In this document: positions 13,798 through 21,583 of the stretch, one piece after another | How the letters are laid out: each line of letters opens with the position of its first letter | How positions within the stretch are numbered: the first letter of the stretch is position 1 | DNA from: a virus | Strand: one strand, 5' to 3' | Virus record (IMG/VR): IMGVR_UViG_3300009104_000113 | Location: 1-25,620 of that record | Length of the DNA stretch: 25,620 bases | The notes under the pieces: model-generated | Told to the model about the DNA's origin: nothing | The model's input: only the letters and a program-made list of their open reading frames with translations | Database searches by the model: none | Position numbers and translations under genes: made by a program

Positions 13798-14505
13798 ATG
13801 GCATTACCGAAGTTAGATACACCAACCTATAGGTTGACCTTACCATCGACAGGAAAGGAAATAAAATACAGACCGTTTTTAGTCAAAGAACAAAAAGTTT
13901 TAATGATGGCTGAAGAAAGTGAGAACGAACAAGAAATAACTGATGCAGTTGGAAAAATGGTAAACTCTTGTACGTTTGGTGCGGTAGATCCCATCAATGC
14001 TCCAATGTTTGATGTTGAGTATATATTTTTACAATTGAGAGCAAAATCGGTTGGAGAAAAAGTACAATTGTTACTCACTTGTCCAGACGATGAGGAAACA
14101 AAAGTTCCTACGGAACTAGACTTGAACGATGTTGAAGTACAAGTAACTAATGAACATACAAATGAAGTGAGTTTGTCAGACACCATAAAAATTTTTATGA
14201 AGTATCCAGTTTTAGGTGATATGCAAGAAATTCCAACATCAGCTTCTGCGATGGAACAGGTTTTTCATATTTTGACAAAATGTATAAACGAAATACGTTT
14301 TGGCGATGAAGTGTTTAATCGGATTGACATAACAGAAAAAGAGATAGATGATTTTGTTGATCAAATGACCGCAGATCAATTTAAGATGGTCACAGATTTT
14401 TTTGATACAATGCCCAAACTACGTCATGTGGTTTCAATTAAAAACCCCAAGACGGAAGTAGAAAGTGAGGTTGTAGTGGAGGGCCTGTCAAGTTTTTTAG
14501 GATAG
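13798..14505 (+). CDS. 26: Baseplate hub / tail assembly protein gp26
   Basis: The 235-aa product fits the T4 gp26 family (T4 baseplate protein): YRPFLVKEQKVLMMA near residue 24, EYIFLQLRAKSVGE near residue 83, and a helical C-terminal half with TEKEIDDFVDQMTADQF. ATG has AAGGATG about 9 bases upstream. The 3' end holds a slippery T TTT TTA (14493-14499) with an upstream GGAGGG (14478-14483) and a downstream hairpin (14507-14522). A fraction of ribosomes should therefore shift -1 into the following 64-codon frame. This mimics tail assembly chaperones encoded just before tape measures. Confidence 0.85.
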   Translation: MALPKLDTPTYRLTLPSTGKEIKYRPFLVKEQKVLMMAEESENEQEITDAVGKMVNSCTFGAVDPINAPMFDVEYIFLQLRAKSVGEKVQLLLTCPDDEETKVPTELDLNDVEVQVTNEHTNEVSLSDTIKIFMKYPVLGDMQEIPTSASAMEQVFHILTKCINEIRFGDEVFNRIDITEKEIDDFVDQMTADQFKMVTDFFDTMPKLRHVVSIKNPKTEVESEVVVEGLSSFLG

Positions 14506-14522
14506 GACTTTCTCATGAAAGT
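14478..14522 (+). promoter_or_regulatory. Programmed -1 ribosomal frameshift signal
   Basis: Four elements are in order: an internal Shine-Dalgarno-like GGAGGG (14478-14483); a heptamer T TTT TTA in the correct phase (14493-14499) 9 bases later; a 7-base spacer; and a hairpin ACTTTC-TCAT-GAAAGT (14507-14522), extendable by two G-U pairs. This matches the architecture of known bacterial -1 frameshift sites such as dnaX. The zero-frame stop (14503-14505) lies two codons beyond the slip. Confidence 0.72.
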
Positions 14523-14693
14523 TTGTTTGACTACTATAAGTCTAACTTTGCAATGATGCAACATCATAAGTATAGTTTAACAGAACTTGAAAATATGATG
14601 CCATGGGAAAGAGACATTTACATAGGATTATTAATGGAGTTTATCAAAGAAGAAAACGAAAGAATAGAGAGGGAGAATAATAGACATGGCTGA
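14499..14693 (+). CDS. -1 frame extension of gp26 (tail chaperone tail)
   Basis: In the -1 frame, 64 codons follow the slippery site, starting RIGLSHESLFDYYKSNF and ending at TGA 14691-14693. They include HHKYSLTELENMMPWERDIY, a helical pattern like the C-terminal parts of tail assembly chaperones and of gp26/gp51-like proteins. No ATG with a good ribosome site starts this frame near its beginning, which favours production as a fusion of about 298 aa. It overlaps the next gene by 8 bases. Confidence 0.7.
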   Translation, partial: RIGLSHESLFDYYKSNFAMMQHHKYSLTELENMMPWERDIYIGLLMEFIKEENERIERENNRHG

Positions 14694-15018
14694 GGAAGAA
14701 GAAGTAAAAAAACATCACCCAGCAGATACTAATGGTGATGGGAGAGTATCAGATGAGGAACATCGGTTGTACTTGGAGTTCAAACGTAAAGAACTTGAGG
14801 ATGCAGATGCCCGTAGAGATGCAATGCGTCATATGACATGGTTTGCATTGTTCGGTATGTTGTGTTATCCATCAGGAATTTTAATCACTTCAATGTTAGG
14901 GTTTGAAAGTACCGCAAAAATTATTGGTGATATTGCACCGACATACTTTGTTGCAATCTCAGCGTTAGTTGCTGCATACTTTGGTGCAAACGCATACGCA
15001 GATAAGAAGAGTAAGTAA
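14686..15018 (+). CDS. EF-hand, two-helix membrane protein
   Basis: The 110-aa protein has a canonical 12-residue EF-hand loop DTNGDGRVSDEE at residues 14-25 (ligands D14, N16, D18, S22, E25). A charged helix follows, then two membrane segments (about 50-70 and 82-103) and a basic tail. I recall this EF-hand plus two-helix layout from cyanophages. Its place between the gp26 region and the tape measure suggests a tail-associated or holin-like role; binding of Ca2+, abundant in seawater, could matter during infection (inference). Stop and next ATG are directly adjacent. Confidence 0.78.
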   Translation: MAEEEEVKKHHPADTNGDGRVSDEEHRLYLEFKRKELEDADARRDAMRHMTWFALFGMLCYPSGILITSMLGFESTAKIIGDIAPTYFVAISALVAAYFGANAYADKKSK

Positions 15019-16719
15019 ATGGCTGAAGTAACTTTTGCACATCTGTTAGAAGAACAAAAAAAGACTAACGAACTACTAGCGAAACAGAGAAATCCTCTGG
15101 ACGGACGTACTGGTGCTGGTCGTGCGTTATTAGAATCTCAAAGAGAAACTACCAGTGCAGTCAGGGAGGGTGATAAACAAACAGCTGGTGATTATATAAA
15201 ACAAAGTGCAATAGAAGTCTTTGCAGAATACGACACATTTCGTAGAGAGAAAAAATTCAAAACTGACCCTAAGAATAAAAGTCAAGATGATGACCAATTT
15301 GAAAAGTCAAGAAAACAAATAAAGGGTAATGTAATTCCTTTACATAAAAAATCTTTGGACGTACAAGAAAGTCAATTAACGGAATTGGTATCCATCGCTA
15401 AAAATATGGGGTTGGTGGTGAAGATGAACAAAGAGTCCATTGAAAGGATGAAAGAACAGGTTCAAGCACTGGCTCCAACCAAAAGTGATGGGGTTCCAAA
15501 TGCGTTGCAACTTGAAGACAAGAGAGGATTTTTTTCAAAATATCTTTCAAGAGAAAGGGGAATGTTTCAGTCAAAAATTAAAGATCCCATTTCGTCTGGT
15601 TTTTCTGGTTTAAAAGGTGCAGCTATGTCAAAATTCTCTAAAGGACTTACTGCAATTGGAGGATTCGCAAAAAATTTCACTCTCATAGGTGCTGGAATAT
15701 CTGTACTTAAAACTTTGCCAGGAATATTTAAAGCGGGATTTAACCTCACAACAAAACTTGTTAAGAGTGTCGCTAGTATAGGTAAGACAGTTTTCGGTGT
15801 GGTTAAAGGTATCGCTGGTTCAGTTTTGAGTTTGGTGGGAAGTATTGGAAATGTTCTTTTGGCCCCATTCAAAAAGGTTGGAGGAATTTTATTTTCGGTT
15901 CTTAAATTTTTAGGTTTTGCTGGACTTGCGTTCTTTGCAATGAAAAATTTTCAAACTATCAGAAACGTAATTGTAGGTCTTGCTGAATATTTTGATAGTG
16001 GTAAGTTTCCACAGGATGCAAGTAAAGTTTTAGATATCATAAAGAATGTGTATGGTACGATAGTGAGCATCGCAACCACAATAAAAGAATATATTCAAAA
16101 TCTTCAGACACAAGCAGAGGAATCACTGGGATTTGGTTTTAGTGATGCGATTAAATCAATGAAAGAGGGAGATTATTTGGATGCTGGTAAACAAATTTTA
16201 TCCGTTGTTGCAACAATGATAGGAAAAGGATTTACACAAATTGTTGAATCAGAAGAATTTAGAGAGACAATTCATAATGCGTTAAATGCAATTTTAACTC
16301 CAATTAATGATTTTTTTGCAAAAAGTCTTTTAGGAAGATTGGTTGGATTTAGGAAAGCAGGGCCAGAGGGAGTTATGGGAAGGTTTGAATACCAAAGACC
16401 TCAGACTGCAAAGGAACTAGCAGAAGAACGTATAGCTCACTTGCGCCTTATGCGACAAGAGACTGTCTTTGGTGGGCCTCATGGTGACGTTCCTAGTTTA
16501 CAATTTAAACCAGGCGTTTCAGATTTAACTCAAGAACAAATTGATCTAATTTACGAGAAAGCTAAAAAAGATGTAGAAATGAGAGATCGGCCAAAAGGTC
16601 TATTCAATTTTACAGACAACTCTGGTAATGGTGGTACGACTGTCAATATGAATGGTGGTGAACGTGTTGATGATGCAGTATATGTTGGGAGGACTGGAAG
16701 AAATACAAGAGGACTATAA
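15019..16719 (+). CDS. 29: Tape measure protein (gp29-like)
   Basis: The 566-aa protein has a charged, helical N-terminal third (residues 1-170). A long hydrophobic, Gly/Ala/Ile/Val-rich middle (about 190-320: VKSVASIGKTVFGVVKGIAG and similar) follows, then helical and Gly/Asn-rich ends. That is the usual layout of tape measures. T4 gp29 is 590 aa, so the tail tube should be close to T4 length. Position after a frameshifting chaperone-like gene supports the call. The hydrophobic centre may also act in membrane penetration. Confidence 0.8.
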   Translation: MAEVTFAHLLEEQKKTNELLAKQRNPLDGRTGAGRALLESQRETTSAVREGDKQTAGDYIKQSAIEVFAEYDTFRREKKFKTDPKNKSQDDDQFEKSRKQIKGNVIPLHKKSLDVQESQLTELVSIAKNMGLVVKMNKESIERMKEQVQALAPTKSDGVPNALQLEDKRGFFSKYLSRERGMFQSKIKDPISSGFSGLKGAAMSKFSKGLTAIGGFAKNFTLIGAGISVLKTLPGIFKAGFNLTTKLVKSVASIGKTVFGVVKGIAGSVLSLVGSIGNVLLAPFKKVGGILFSVLKFLGFAGLAFFAMKNFQTIRNVIVGLAEYFDSGKFPQDASKVLDIIKNVYGTIVSIATTIKEYIQNLQTQAEESLGFGFSDAIKSMKEGDYLDAGKQILSVVATMIGKGFTQIVESEEFRETIHNALNAILTPINDFFAKSLLGRLVGFRKAGPEGVMGRFEYQRPQTAKELAEERIAHLRLMRQETVFGGPHGDVPSLQFKPGVSDLTQEQIDLIYEKAKKDVEMRDRPKGLFNFTDNSGNGGTTVNMNGGERVDDAVYVGRTGRNTRGL

Positions 16720-16723
16720 AAAA

Positions 16724-16754
16724 ATACCCCCCTTGCAGGCGCCTAGGGGGGTAT
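16724..16754. terminator. Bidirectional terminator hairpin
   Basis: A perfect 10-base-pair stem (ATACCCCCCT at 16724-16733 with AGGGGGGTAT at 16745-16754) closes an 11-base loop holding GGCGCC. It lies just after the tape measure stop, where the rightward late module meets the leftward gp32 operon. The plus side lacks a T-run, and the A-run at 16718-16724 gives a T-run for leftward transcripts. Termination is therefore best supported leftward, and the stem may block or protect 3' ends of rightward messages. Confidence 0.75.
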
Positions 16755-16808
16755 GGACGTTTCTCGATTAGATCAGGGACTAGTTTGACATCGAGTGGCG
16801 TGCCGGCC

Positions 16809-17699
16809 TTAACCGTTGGCTAACTTCTCAAAGTATGCCATTGTGTCTTCTTCGTTTTCCTCAGAGGAATTAGAAGATGATGCTTCCACAGGTGTAGTAT
16901 CAACCTTTGGTGCAGCAACTGGTTCGTCATTCAACTCATCAGTTACATTACCAACAGATACCGTTCCAGACAAGACCGCATCAAGACGAGTTTTTAACTC
17001 ATCATACGACTTGAAGTTAGAGTCAGCAGAAAACTCTGCGAGAGGATATTGCATTTTCCACAATGTCTCGATCTCAGCATCGTTATCGAATAGAGGACTT
17101 ACTGAATCGAACTCTGACTTATCATAGTTCCAGTAACCATCTACCTTGCGAACTTTCAACTTGAAGTTTGCACCCTTCCAGAAATCAAATGGATTGATTG
17201 CTTCCTCGTCCTCAAACGCTGGTTGCATCGCTTCCATAATCTTATCGAAGATCTTCTTACCGAAACGATAGAGGAAAACCTTTCCTTCATTTTCTGGGTG
17301 TTTGGAATCACTCACAACATAGATGTTTGCGAAGTATTGCAACTTCCTCTTTTGTTTGCGAGCAATCTCTTTGTCTGATTCCAGACCAGTGTTCCACAAC
17401 CTTGTGTTGTGTTCGGAAACAGGATCTTTCTGACCTATGGTAGTGAGAGAGTTCTCGATATACCATTGACCTGTCGGCCCTTGAAACGCATGATTCCAGA
17501 CTTTTGCCCATGGCAAGTCTTCACCATCGACTGCTGGTAGGAATCGGATAACTGCATATCCATTACCAGATTTGTCCATCTCTGGTTTCCACAATCGGTC
17601 ATCCTTGTAGGACTTCTTCTCTTGTGGTGCAGAATCTTCCTTGACTGCGTTGAGTAATTTGTCAAGCGAACTTGACTTTTTTAGACTATCTAAAGACAT
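16809..17699 (-). CDS. 32: Single-stranded DNA-binding protein gp32
   Basis: The 296-aa protein is a clear gp32 homologue: a basic LAST-like KKSSS near residue 7, GQWYIE, then RKLQYFANIYVVSD, ENEGKVFLYRFGKKIFDKI and NYDKSEF, ending in an acidic Ser/Glu/Asp-rich tail that recruits partners. It coats ssDNA in replication and recombination. Unlike T4 gp32 it contains no cysteine, so the structural zinc site (His and three Cys in T4) is absent; the region reads NSLTTIGQKDPVSEHNTRLW. AAGGAG precedes the ATG. It is last in the leftward operon that includes gp33 and gp59. Confidence 0.96.
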   Translation of the reverse strand: MSLDSLKKSSSLDKLLNAVKEDSAPQEKKSYKDDRLWKPEMDKSGNGYAVIRFLPAVDGEDLPWAKVWNHAFQGPTGQWYIENSLTTIGQKDPVSEHNTRLWNTGLESDKEIARKQKRKLQYFANIYVVSDSKHPENEGKVFLYRFGKKIFDKIMEAMQPAFEDEEAINPFDFWKGANFKLKVRKVDGYWNYDKSEFDSVSPLFDNDAEIETLWKMQYPLAEFSADSNFKSYDELKTRLDAVLSGTVSVGNVTDELNDEPVAAPKVDTTPVEASSSNSSEENEEDTMAYFEKLANG

Positions 17700-17716
17700 A
17701 ATATCTTCTCCTTATG

Positions 17717-18574
17717 TTAACGTATGTTATTGTTTAGTTCTTCGTATGTAATAAATTTTACATTGGAATGTTGTTCAAAAACATCTTTACCTATTTGGTT
17801 ATCGATGTCTTTGCATACCCAATAGAATGTAGTATCCTCGAACTCATTAAAAACAGATCTGTATTGCTTTCTCCAAACGATGCAATCAAAACCTTTTGCA
17901 TAATAATAGTTCTCAGTATTTTTATACACTCCTATGTATTTATCACCCTCCTCCATCATGTCAAAACCAAACATGAAAACTGTTTTGGCTCCTTCATGAC
18001 AGGCAAGGTACATTGCGGTTGCACCAGATCCTCGACCTTTGAATACTTCAATGTCTTTCACCTTATCTTCGTTGGCTAACCAACAAATGTACAACCCACA
18101 ATTCTTTGTAAGCTTGACTTCTAATTCCTTCGGATCTTTATCAGGATTATGTTCAATAGCTTGTTTTAATTTGACTGCTGCATCGTTAGGGTTCTTACCC
18201 TGTACGACACACCTATTACTTTTCTCGTAACGTCCAGTTTTTTTATTGTATGGTCTTCTCCTAGTTTCAAAAATGAGTTCTTTAGGGAAACCTGTTCTAA
18301 GTAGGTCAACTTGACCTTTGGGAGCCCAAGTAAGTGGTTGAGTAAATTCCTTTGGTAGTATATTCCAATCTAGAAACCAGCAAGTGTTATCTAGAGCATA
18401 TTCTGATTCGTATATTTCTTGTTGCATATTGTAATCAACTGCAACCAGATTATCAACTTTACCGTCACGATAGATTGCATTACAACCCCAAGTAGTGACA
18501 CCTTCAAATTCCTGATTGATGTCCCAACCCATTCTGGACTCACCGTTACCATAAACAAAAGCAATCTCACTCAT
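17717..18574 (-). CDS. GT42/DUF115-like glycosyltransferase-related protein
   Basis: The 285-aa protein begins with a Rossmann-type FVYGNGESRMG and then WGCNAIY. It carries GSGATAMYLACHEGAKTVFM followed by GFDM near residues 182-206. The order GNGxS, CN, then SGxxAxxxAxxxGxxxVxxxGxD is that of GT42 sialyltransferases (CstII) and the DUF115/MptE-like fold. Those enzymes use CMP-sugars or related activated donors. The match is motif-level only. It overlaps the upstream oxygenase gene by 8 bases and lies 17 bases before gp32. It may glycosylate a phage or host surface component (inference). Confidence 0.6.
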   Translation of the reverse strand: MSEIAFVYGNGESRMGWDINQEFEGVTTWGCNAIYRDGKVDNLVAVDYNMQQEIYESEYALDNTCWFLDWNILPKEFTQPLTWAPKGQVDLLRTGFPKELIFETRRRPYNKKTGRYEKSNRCVVQGKNPNDAAVKLKQAIEHNPDKDPKELEVKLTKNCGLYICWLANEDKVKDIEVFKGRGSGATAMYLACHEGAKTVFMFGFDMMEEGDKYIGVYKNTENYYYAKGFDCIVWRKQYRSVFNEFEDTTFYWVCKDIDNQIGKDVFEQHSNVKFITYEELNNNIR

Positions 18575-19211
18575 AGTAATTCACCGTTTCCTCGTATGTC
18601 TGTACGTCTTTAAAATTATCTAACTTGTAATTATGTAGTACGACTGTAGATGATTCCATTACCAAACAAACAAACCGTCTGGGATACTGTGACTTTTCTC
18701 TCCTAGTGATTGTATGCCAACTAATCGGTAAATTTGGAAATAGAATAATTTTATTCGTATCATATTTAAAAATGTCTTTCTCTTTGGTCACAGGATTATA
18801 TAAAACTAAATCACCACCATCGTCATCATCTGGATCTTTGAAGTACCATAGACCAGAAACCATTTTGTTACCATTGTCCAGATGTAACTTTCTCATGTCG
18901 TAACCTGTATCTGATGGTGGATTCTCAGAAAATAAATGATGGGCGTTATCTGCGATGGGTAAGTTACCCAGCTCTGGATAATATTTCTTATATAAATCTT
19001 CTGACCTCAAAATAGATTCATTACCAACTTCTGTTAAGATATCCGTAATTTCAGAGCTTTCAATTTTAATATTGGAACGTACTTTTGCATTGTTCCATTT
19101 CTTTTTGGTTTCTTCTGTTGACCACATATCATTTACATAACCATAAAAGTCATCATCAAAAGAACCATGAAAGTGTGGCCAAGGATATTCTGTATACGTT
19201 ACGTTGATCAT
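18567..19211 (-). CDS. 2OG-Fe(II) oxygenase family protein
   Basis: The 214-aa product contains H110-x-D112 (KLHLDNGNK), a DPDDDDGGDLVLYN strand-turn, and distal H166 (ISWHTITRRE). The candidate 2-oxoglutarate-binding Arg is R179 (YPRRFVCLVM). This is the prolyl-hydroxylase-like arrangement. The substrate is unknown. The start overlaps the radical SAM stop by 4 bases and the end overlaps the GT42-like start by 8, so the three are translated together and probably act in one pathway. Confidence 0.78.
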   Translation of the reverse strand: MINVTYTEYPWPHFHGSFDDDFYGYVNDMWSTEETKKKWNNAKVRSNIKIESSEITDILTEVGNESILRSEDLYKKYYPELGNLPIADNAHHLFSENPPSDTGYDMRKLHLDNGNKMVSGLWYFKDPDDDDGGDLVLYNPVTKEKDIFKYDTNKIILFPNLPISWHTITRREKSQYPRRFVCLVMESSTVVLHNYKLDNFKDVQTYEETVNYYE

Positions 19212-20140
19212 ATAATTCTTAAATCGTCTAATACTTTGGATTGATTGTATACTCTGTTGTCCATGTTAGTCCATACCAAACTCTCTGGAACATCATACAG
19301 TTGGTCACAGTCCTTACAATAAGATATATCGTCAAACCGTCCCTCTGTATGTGCAAGTCTTAGTTCTTCGTACTTGTCTCCGTTTATGACCTCTTCTATT
19401 GTATGTGTGTCCAGATGTCCTAGTGTCGCAGCCTTGTCGTTACCTAGTACCATACAACACGCAACGACTGCTCCTTGATGTCCGTCTAATCCACCAGCTC
19501 TTACCTGTAGTATCGGTGAGAATGGTCTACCACAACCCCTTCGATTTTCTTTCCTTCTTTCATATGGACTGTCGTATTCTCCAGACCAGTTATGCATCAT
19601 CCATATCTCTGACTTGGTGTTTGTGTAGTCCACCCAATTCTTTCGATACTGTTCTATCTCGTATTCTTTCTCGTCCATATTTAGAATGAGATGTTGAGCC
19701 TCAACTGAAGTGTTAGTACCCTTGCATAACTCCACCAGTTTTTTCACGTTATCACGAACCTGATGAAATGCATCTTTCTTCATCCATTCAAAGTATGTCT
19801 TTGCATTGTATCCAACAACAGACAACCGTAGAGTATCCAAACCGCTGTCTGCAATCTTCTGGTTCAGTGTATCATTCAGTAGATAACCGTTACTGATACT
19901 GGTACACTTTGCACCCCTGTCTTTTATATACTTGATGCAGTCGATAAACCTTTTGTGTAGTGTGGGTTCACCGCCACCATGCACACTGATAGACTCGACA
20001 CCATGAGAGATTGCATCGTCAACTATCTTGACAAAGTTATCCCAAGTGAGAGACTTCTTAAACTCTCTTTCTCTGCCTGGCTCTCCTTGTGGACACATCT
20101 GACATTTGTAGTTGCATCCACCAAAGAGCTCCATGTCCAT
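19208..20140 (-). CDS. Radical SAM protein with SPASM-like C-terminus
   Basis: Counting from an upstream TTG, C13-xxx-C17-xx-C20 (GGCNYKCQMCPQ) binds the 4Fe-4S cluster and SAM, and HGGGEPTLH is the GGE-type SAM contact. C-terminal cysteines (GCGRPF, ACCM, YCKDCDQLY) look like a SPASM/twitch domain for further clusters. Such enzymes modify peptides, sugars or cofactors by radical chemistry. ATG at 20140 lies 4 bases after the ThyX stop, and I prefer it to the overlapping TTG at 20152. With a 2OG oxygenase and a GT42-like gene downstream, a surface-modification or peptide-modification role is possible. Confidence 0.82.
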   Translation of the reverse strand: MDMELFGGCNYKCQMCPQGEPGREREFKKSLTWDNFVKIVDDAISHGVESISVHGGGEPTLHKRFIDCIKYIKDRGAKCTSISNGYLLNDTLNQKIADSGLDTLRLSVVGYNAKTYFEWMKKDAFHQVRDNVKKLVELCKGTNTSVEAQHLILNMDEKEYEIEQYRKNWVDYTNTKSEIWMMHNWSGEYDSPYERRKENRRGCGRPFSPILQVRAGGLDGHQGAVVACCMVLGNDKAATLGHLDTHTIEEVINGDKYEELRLAHTEGRFDDISYCKDCDQLYDVPESLVWTNMDNRVYNQSKVLDDLRII

Positions 20141-20144
20141 CTGT

Positions 20145-20798
20145 CTAATCAATCAACGCACCCCAACTTGCTGGGAACAATTTAGTCATGTATAGATCAA
20201 TTTTATTTGCGATTGTTCTAGTCTCTTGCTGTGCGTCTGGTTTGCATCGTAAGTTACATACCCTTGCAAACGCATAGAGTGTTCCACTCCAGTACCACTC
20301 AGTAATCATACTCTGTGGTAGAACCATGCGAGCCTGTTCTGGACATACACCCTTCCTCAGAAGTTCTTCATACGTCCATTTTGCAGTCCTCAATACTTGT
20401 TGGTAGTCATTGACCATCCAGTTCTCTGGATTGATGTCAATCGACTCATCAGAACTACCTTGTTTCTTGTCATCTGCTTTACCTCGCCAGACATCGGGTT
20501 CAAAGAACACTGGTTCATCGTCAACATACCGTCTTGATATCTCGTTCCACGTTAAACCAATCTGGTGTTTCACCAACTGTCGTGCAACGAACACAGGCGC
20601 CTTGATATGAAACTGTGCAGAACAATGACCAAAGGGACTCCAGTGTTTATGTTTTGCAAGGTATGAAATTAACTTCCCATCCTTCAGGTCATCAAACTCT
20701 GATACTCGTTTACCAAAAGATACACGAGCTGCGTTTACAACCGTCAGGTCATCACCCATACTGTCTATGAGTTCTACAGATAAAAAATCACTTGACAT
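20145..20798 (-). CDS. thyX: Flavin-dependent thymidylate synthase ThyX
   Basis: From ATG 20798 (AAGGAA about 9 bases upstream) the product is 217 aa, normal for ThyX. It contains VNAARVSFGKR, HWSPFGH and a signature region RQLVKHQIGLTWNEISRRY that corresponds to the RHRxxSxNExSxR motif with K-H-Q in place of R-H-R and one extra residue. ThyX makes dTMP from dUMP using FAD and methylene-tetrahydrofolate. It supplies thymidine for phage DNA and fits hosts that lack ThyA. A longer frame upstream to 20912 overlaps a separate small gene and lacks a ribosome site. Confidence 0.92.
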   Translation of the reverse strand: MSSDFLSVELIDSMGDDLTVVNAARVSFGKRVSEFDDLKDGKLISYLAKHKHWSPFGHCSAQFHIKAPVFVARQLVKHQIGLTWNEISRRYVDDEPVFFEPDVWRGKADDKKQGSSDESIDINPENWMVNDYQQVLRTAKWTYEELLRKGVCPEQARMVLPQSMITEWYWSGTLYAFARVCNLRCKPDAQQETRTIANKIDLYMTKLFPASWGALID

Positions 20799-20997
20799 TC
20801 TTTTTGGGGTTCCTTCTAGTTGGTCTGTAACCTCTCGGCCACTCTGGAGTACGACTTGCGAGTTTCTTAGTTCTTTCTCGCAATTCTTCGTTCTCACGTT
20901 GTAATTCTGCACAAGAGAACTCTAAGTCCTTTATGCGACCCTTTGCGTTTTGAAACTTATTTTCAAAAAAGTTTTCTGAACGACTCTTCTGAGGCAT
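20788..20997 (-). CDS. Small basic coiled-coil protein (69 aa)
   Basis: ATG at 20997 has AAGGAG at a spacing of 7. The 69-aa product has a coiled-coil core (about residues 10-48, heptad Leu/Phe with Glu, Arg and Lys) and a basic Pro/Arg-rich tail (PRGYRPTRRNPKKNVK). It overlaps thyX by 11 bases. It is transcribed from the promoter at 21033-21061 inside gp59. The basic tail suggests nucleic acid binding; function unknown. Confidence 0.65.
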   Translation of the reverse strand: MPQKSRSENFFENKFQNAKGRIKDLEFSCAELQRENEELRERTKKLASRTPEWPRGYRPTRRNPKKNVK

Positions 20998-20998
20998 T

Positions 20999-21583
20999 TT
21001 ACTGCTCCTTCTTTATCAAATTTATTAAGACTATCTTACACCTTTCTCTGGGTATTGTCAAGAACTTTTTATAGTCATTCATCAATTTTTTGATGTCTGG
21101 CCAAAAAAGATCTTCACTCATTTTTTTATCCCAATTTTTTTGATACTGCACTAACTCGTCCAGTATAATAAGTGTTTCTAATGATACACGTTTACCAAAG
21201 TATTCTTTTAGTAGTAATGGGTGAGAACCCTCTGGTACTTCAAACAATTTTTCAAAGTCGCCAACGTGTGGTGACAACTCTTGTTCAAAATTATAACTTA
21301 AACTCTGCGTATGTTTTTTCCAATTCTCATAGACAACATCACTAAACTCACCTATCCAACCCTTCTTACTTGCCCAAACAAAATTTGCAACAAGATAATC
21401 TTTGATATCATCATACTCTTTTAATCGGTTGGCTAACTTTACAAAAAACAAACGGTCTTTTCTTTTGTAAAAGGATTTTCTGGAAACTTTGGATTTTCCA
21501 CCAAACTTATGAAAGTTATAATCACCTTCGCCAAAATGTGCTTTGATTGCACAGTATAACAAGTAAACATCAACAGATTCCAT
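20999..21583 (-). CDS. 59: Helicase loader gp59
   Basis: The 194-aa product aligns by eye with T4 gp59 (217 aa): DVYLLYCAIKAHF at the start, KSFYKRKDRLFFVKLANRL, FVWASKKGWIGEFSD near residue 70, and a helical C-terminal domain with VSLETLIILDEL. gp59 loads the gp41 helicase onto gp32-coated forks. It starts by overlapping the gp33 stop by 1 base (TAATG), the T4 order 33-59. In T4, gene 32 follows directly; here five genes lie between. Confidence 0.9.
   Translation of the reverse strand: MESVDVYLLYCAIKAHFGEGDYNFHKFGGKSKVSRKSFYKRKDRLFFVKLANRLKEYDDIKDYLVANFVWASKKGWIGEFSDVVYENWKKHTQSLSYNFEQELSPHVGDFEKLFEVPEGSHPLLLKEYFGKRVSLETLIILDELVQYQKNWDKKMSEDLFWPDIKKLMNDYKKFLTIPRERCKIVLINLIKKEQ
21033..21061 (-). 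promoter_or_regulatory. Sigma70-like promoter within gp59, leftward
   Basis: TTGACA (21061-21056), a 17-base spacer starting ATACCCAGAG and TAAGAT (21038-21033) lie at the 3' end of gp59. It would feed the coiled-coil gene, thyX and the downstream cassette independently of gp33/gp59. Confidence 0.7.

Noticed and set aside
20799-20912. N-terminal extension of ThyX
   Set aside because: The extra 38 codons overlap a separate gene with a strong ribosome site and do not look like ThyX; AAGGAA supports the start at 20798.
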